DNA of 64,000 bases from Planctomycetaceae bacterium (GTDB lineage Bacteria > Planctomycetota > Planctomycetia > Planctomycetales > Planctomycetaceae). The notes beneath the pieces were generated by a model. That model saw only the letters and a list, made by a program, of their open reading frames with translations, did no database searches and had not been told where the DNA came from. The stretch is taken from positions 434,001 to 498,000 of the forward strand of contig JAKFWC010000023.1 of the NCBI GenBank assembly GCA_021732975.1, read 5' to 3'. The position numbers were made by a program, and so were the translations under genes. The number at the start of each line of letters is the position of its first letter. The first letter of the stretch is position 1. Below are positions 62,740 to 64,000 of this stretch, piece after piece.

Positions 62740-64000
62740 TTACTTGTTGCGAATCTGGTGGCGATCGTCCCGTTCATCATACGGCCGGTTCTGCATGTAC
62801 CATCGCGTCCAGGCCTGAATGCTGGTGCGCCGCCATTGGGCCACCGCGGCTTTGGCGGCATCGACCTGCTCGGCGGGCAGTTTGTCGCCGTCGGCATCGA
62901 ACTCGGAGACATCCTGCGGTTCAGGTGGGACGCGTTCGTTGCTCCCTTCACCCTTGATGACGCCCTGCGGTTGTCGGCTGAGGACGCACAACGCCAGACT
63001 CGCATCGGCGGCGACGTTGATATCGGGATCGGACAACGCTTCGATCAACCGGGGAACCATCCGCAGTTCGCCGGATCGCCCCAACGCCCAGGCCGCGACC
63101 TGACGCACTTCGGCTTTCGGACTCTTCAGGAGACCGGGCAATTGTTCGAGTTTACCGACCAGTTCCTCGGGTTTATCGAACTGCAGCGAGATCATGACCG
63201 ATTGGGGATTGACCGGCGTTTCGTCGACGGCGGCCTTTTCGAGATCCGCGAGCATTTCGTCAATGGGGCCGAGTTTCCGACGTTGCTTCACGGCTCCATC
63301 TTCGATGGCGACCTTCGACAGGTCATCGGGCAGACCGCGACCACCCGCCAGCAACCCGGCTCCCGTCAGCCGCACTTTCACACGGGGTTGAACGATGGAC
63401 TGCGTGGCCCGCGTCAGAAAGAGAATGCCGAACGCCGTGATCGCGCGGGGTGACAACACCGCATACCATTCGCCATCGGCTTTTTGATTCGTAGCCAGCG
63501 CGTCGGCACCCTCTTCGTACCACCGGTGGGTACCGAATTTCTCGGTCTCCATCAACGAACCGACGCGCTCGCAGCCATACAATTCGTAAGTGAAGAAGTG
63601 AAACTTCGGGCGGGGTTCAAAGTGGCTGCCGAGCCAACCGGCCGCTTTTTTGGCGTGCCGGTCGATGGTTTCGTAGCTGACTTTTTTAGCCACGACGACG
63701 GGCTTGGAAGCGGCCGTCTGTTCGGTCGGAAAGGCTTCCAATACACCGAAGCGTTTGCGCGAGGTGCTGACCTGTTCCGGCGTGGCGATGACGCGGTCGC
63801 CGTACATCATGCGCTGAATGACCAACAACGAAGACGCTCCCGCCGCCGTCATCGACATCGTCGGGTTAAAGAACTCCGGCTTCTCTTTTTCCTGCGGGTG
63901 ATAGGCAAACCCGCCGTTCTCGAATTGCGTCGCCACCAGCCAGCGGGCGGCTTTGTCCCAGGTTTCCACGGGGACGGTGACATCGGCCCGTTGAATGGCC
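62740..64000 (-). CDS. Squalene-cyclase-like/HEAT-repeat protein (5' end outside window)
   Basis: At least 419 codons. The frame is open to the right edge, so the N-terminus lies beyond it, and the GTG near 63969 is not a reliable start. The visible N-terminal part has alpha/alpha-toroid prenyltransferase-type segments (WDKAARWLVATQFENGGFAY, TYELYGCERVGSLMETEKFG, ATNQKADGEWYAVLS). The later part has HEAT-type repeats (AEVRQVAAWALGRSGELRMV, PDINVAADASLALCVL) and an acidic stretch. No catalytic DxDD is seen. It is likely an exported scaffold and is the first visible gene of the minus-strand run ending at 53859. Confidence 0.75.
   Translation of the reverse strand, partial: AIQRADVTVPVETWDKAARWLVATQFENGGFAYHPQEKEKPEFFNPTMSMTAAGASSLLVIQRMMYGDRVIATPEQVSTSRKRFGVLEAFPTEQTAASKPVVVAKKVSYETIDRHAKKAAGWLGSHFEPRPKFHFFTYELYGCERVGSLMETEKFGTHRWYEEGADALATNQKADGEWYAVLSPRAITAFGILFLTRATQSIVQPRVKVRLTGAGLLAGGRGLPDDLSKVAIEDGAVKQRRKLGPIDEMLADLEKAAVDETPVNPQSVMISLQFDKPEELVGKLEQLPGLLKSPKAEVRQVAAWALGRSGELRMVPRLIEALSDPDINVAADASLALCVLSRQPQGVIKGEGSNERVPPEPQDVSEFDADGDKLPAEQVDAAKAAVAQWRRTSIQAWTRWYMQNRPYDERDDRHQIRNK

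Noticed and set aside
1-64000. CRISPR arrays, prophage or integron structure
   Set aside because: No regularly spaced direct repeats, integrase, terminase or att-type repeats were seen. The repeats found are dispersed inverted repeats.

Overview
The window is GC-rich bacterial chromosome and looks like the phylum Planctomycetota. The evidence is a concentration of planctomycete-style families: a very large secreted protein with a C-terminal CxxCH haem site, a DUF1552 protein, a DUF3352-like protein, PQQ-type beta-propellers, secreted EF-hand proteins, an FHA–membrane–propeller fusion, TolQ/ExbD sets, Tat-type TIM-barrel 'sugar isomerases', a DUF6798-like membrane protein and a short Lys/Ala-rich protein starting MSGPIVRTGT. 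No rRNA, tRNA, CRISPR array, integrase or transposase was recognised. The genus cannot be fixed from the sequence.

Layout. 0–6.4 kb: secreted proteins (Cys-rich peptide, cytochrome-like lipoprotein, trypsin-like protease, DUF3352-like protein, EF-hand protein), several followed by clear hairpin terminators. 6.4–9.2 kb: RluA-type pseudouridine synthase, dCTP deaminase, FHA protein. 9.2–12.1 kb: a minus-strand operon (TIM barrel, zinc-ribbon membrane protein, PhyH dioxygenase, NAD-dependent reductase; the last two overlap in ATGA). 12.1–18.7 kb: Uma2 nuclease, an unknown protein, a propeller, an HNH nuclease, SMI1/KNR4-like and DUF1552 proteins, a gene remnant and a thioredoxin-like protein. 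18.9–23.5 kb: a tandem-hydrolase esterase, a small membrane protein and a Tat-exported isomerase bracketed by related inverted repeats. 23.5–27.5 kb: housekeeping genes proB and purF, plus a thioesterase. 27.5–33.2 kb: HEAT-repeat protein, TIM barrel and the large haem protein. 33.4–36.8 kb: PyrK-like reductase, RluB-type synthase and a propeller. 37.0–41.3 kb: an ABC ATPase with a 1160-residue FtsX-type permease. 41.3–47.1 kb: rhomboid, DUF3592-like protein, propeller lipoprotein, DUF6798-like protein and the Lys/Ala-rich protein. 47.3–51.4 kb: a TolQ–ExbD–ExbD block with an associated membrane protein and a squalene-cyclase-like protein with CxxCH. 51.8–53.8 kb: an esterase and a TIM barrel. 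53.9 kb to the right edge: a tight minus-strand run of six genes, the last four joined by 4-, 1- and 4-nt overlaps.

The most system-like part is that right-hand run. In transcription order it encodes a HEAT/squalene-cyclase-like protein (cut by the edge), a single-pass membrane protein, an FHA–membrane–PQQ propeller protein, a TPR plus oligopeptide-binding-like protein with no permease beside it, a secreted protein of unknown family and a redoxin. It looks like one cell-envelope assembly or surveillance unit, which is inference.

The intergenic spaces carry about ten inverted-repeat elements of several families. One lies inside a coding sequence without breaking the frame. They behave like REP/MITE-type elements and may double as terminators.
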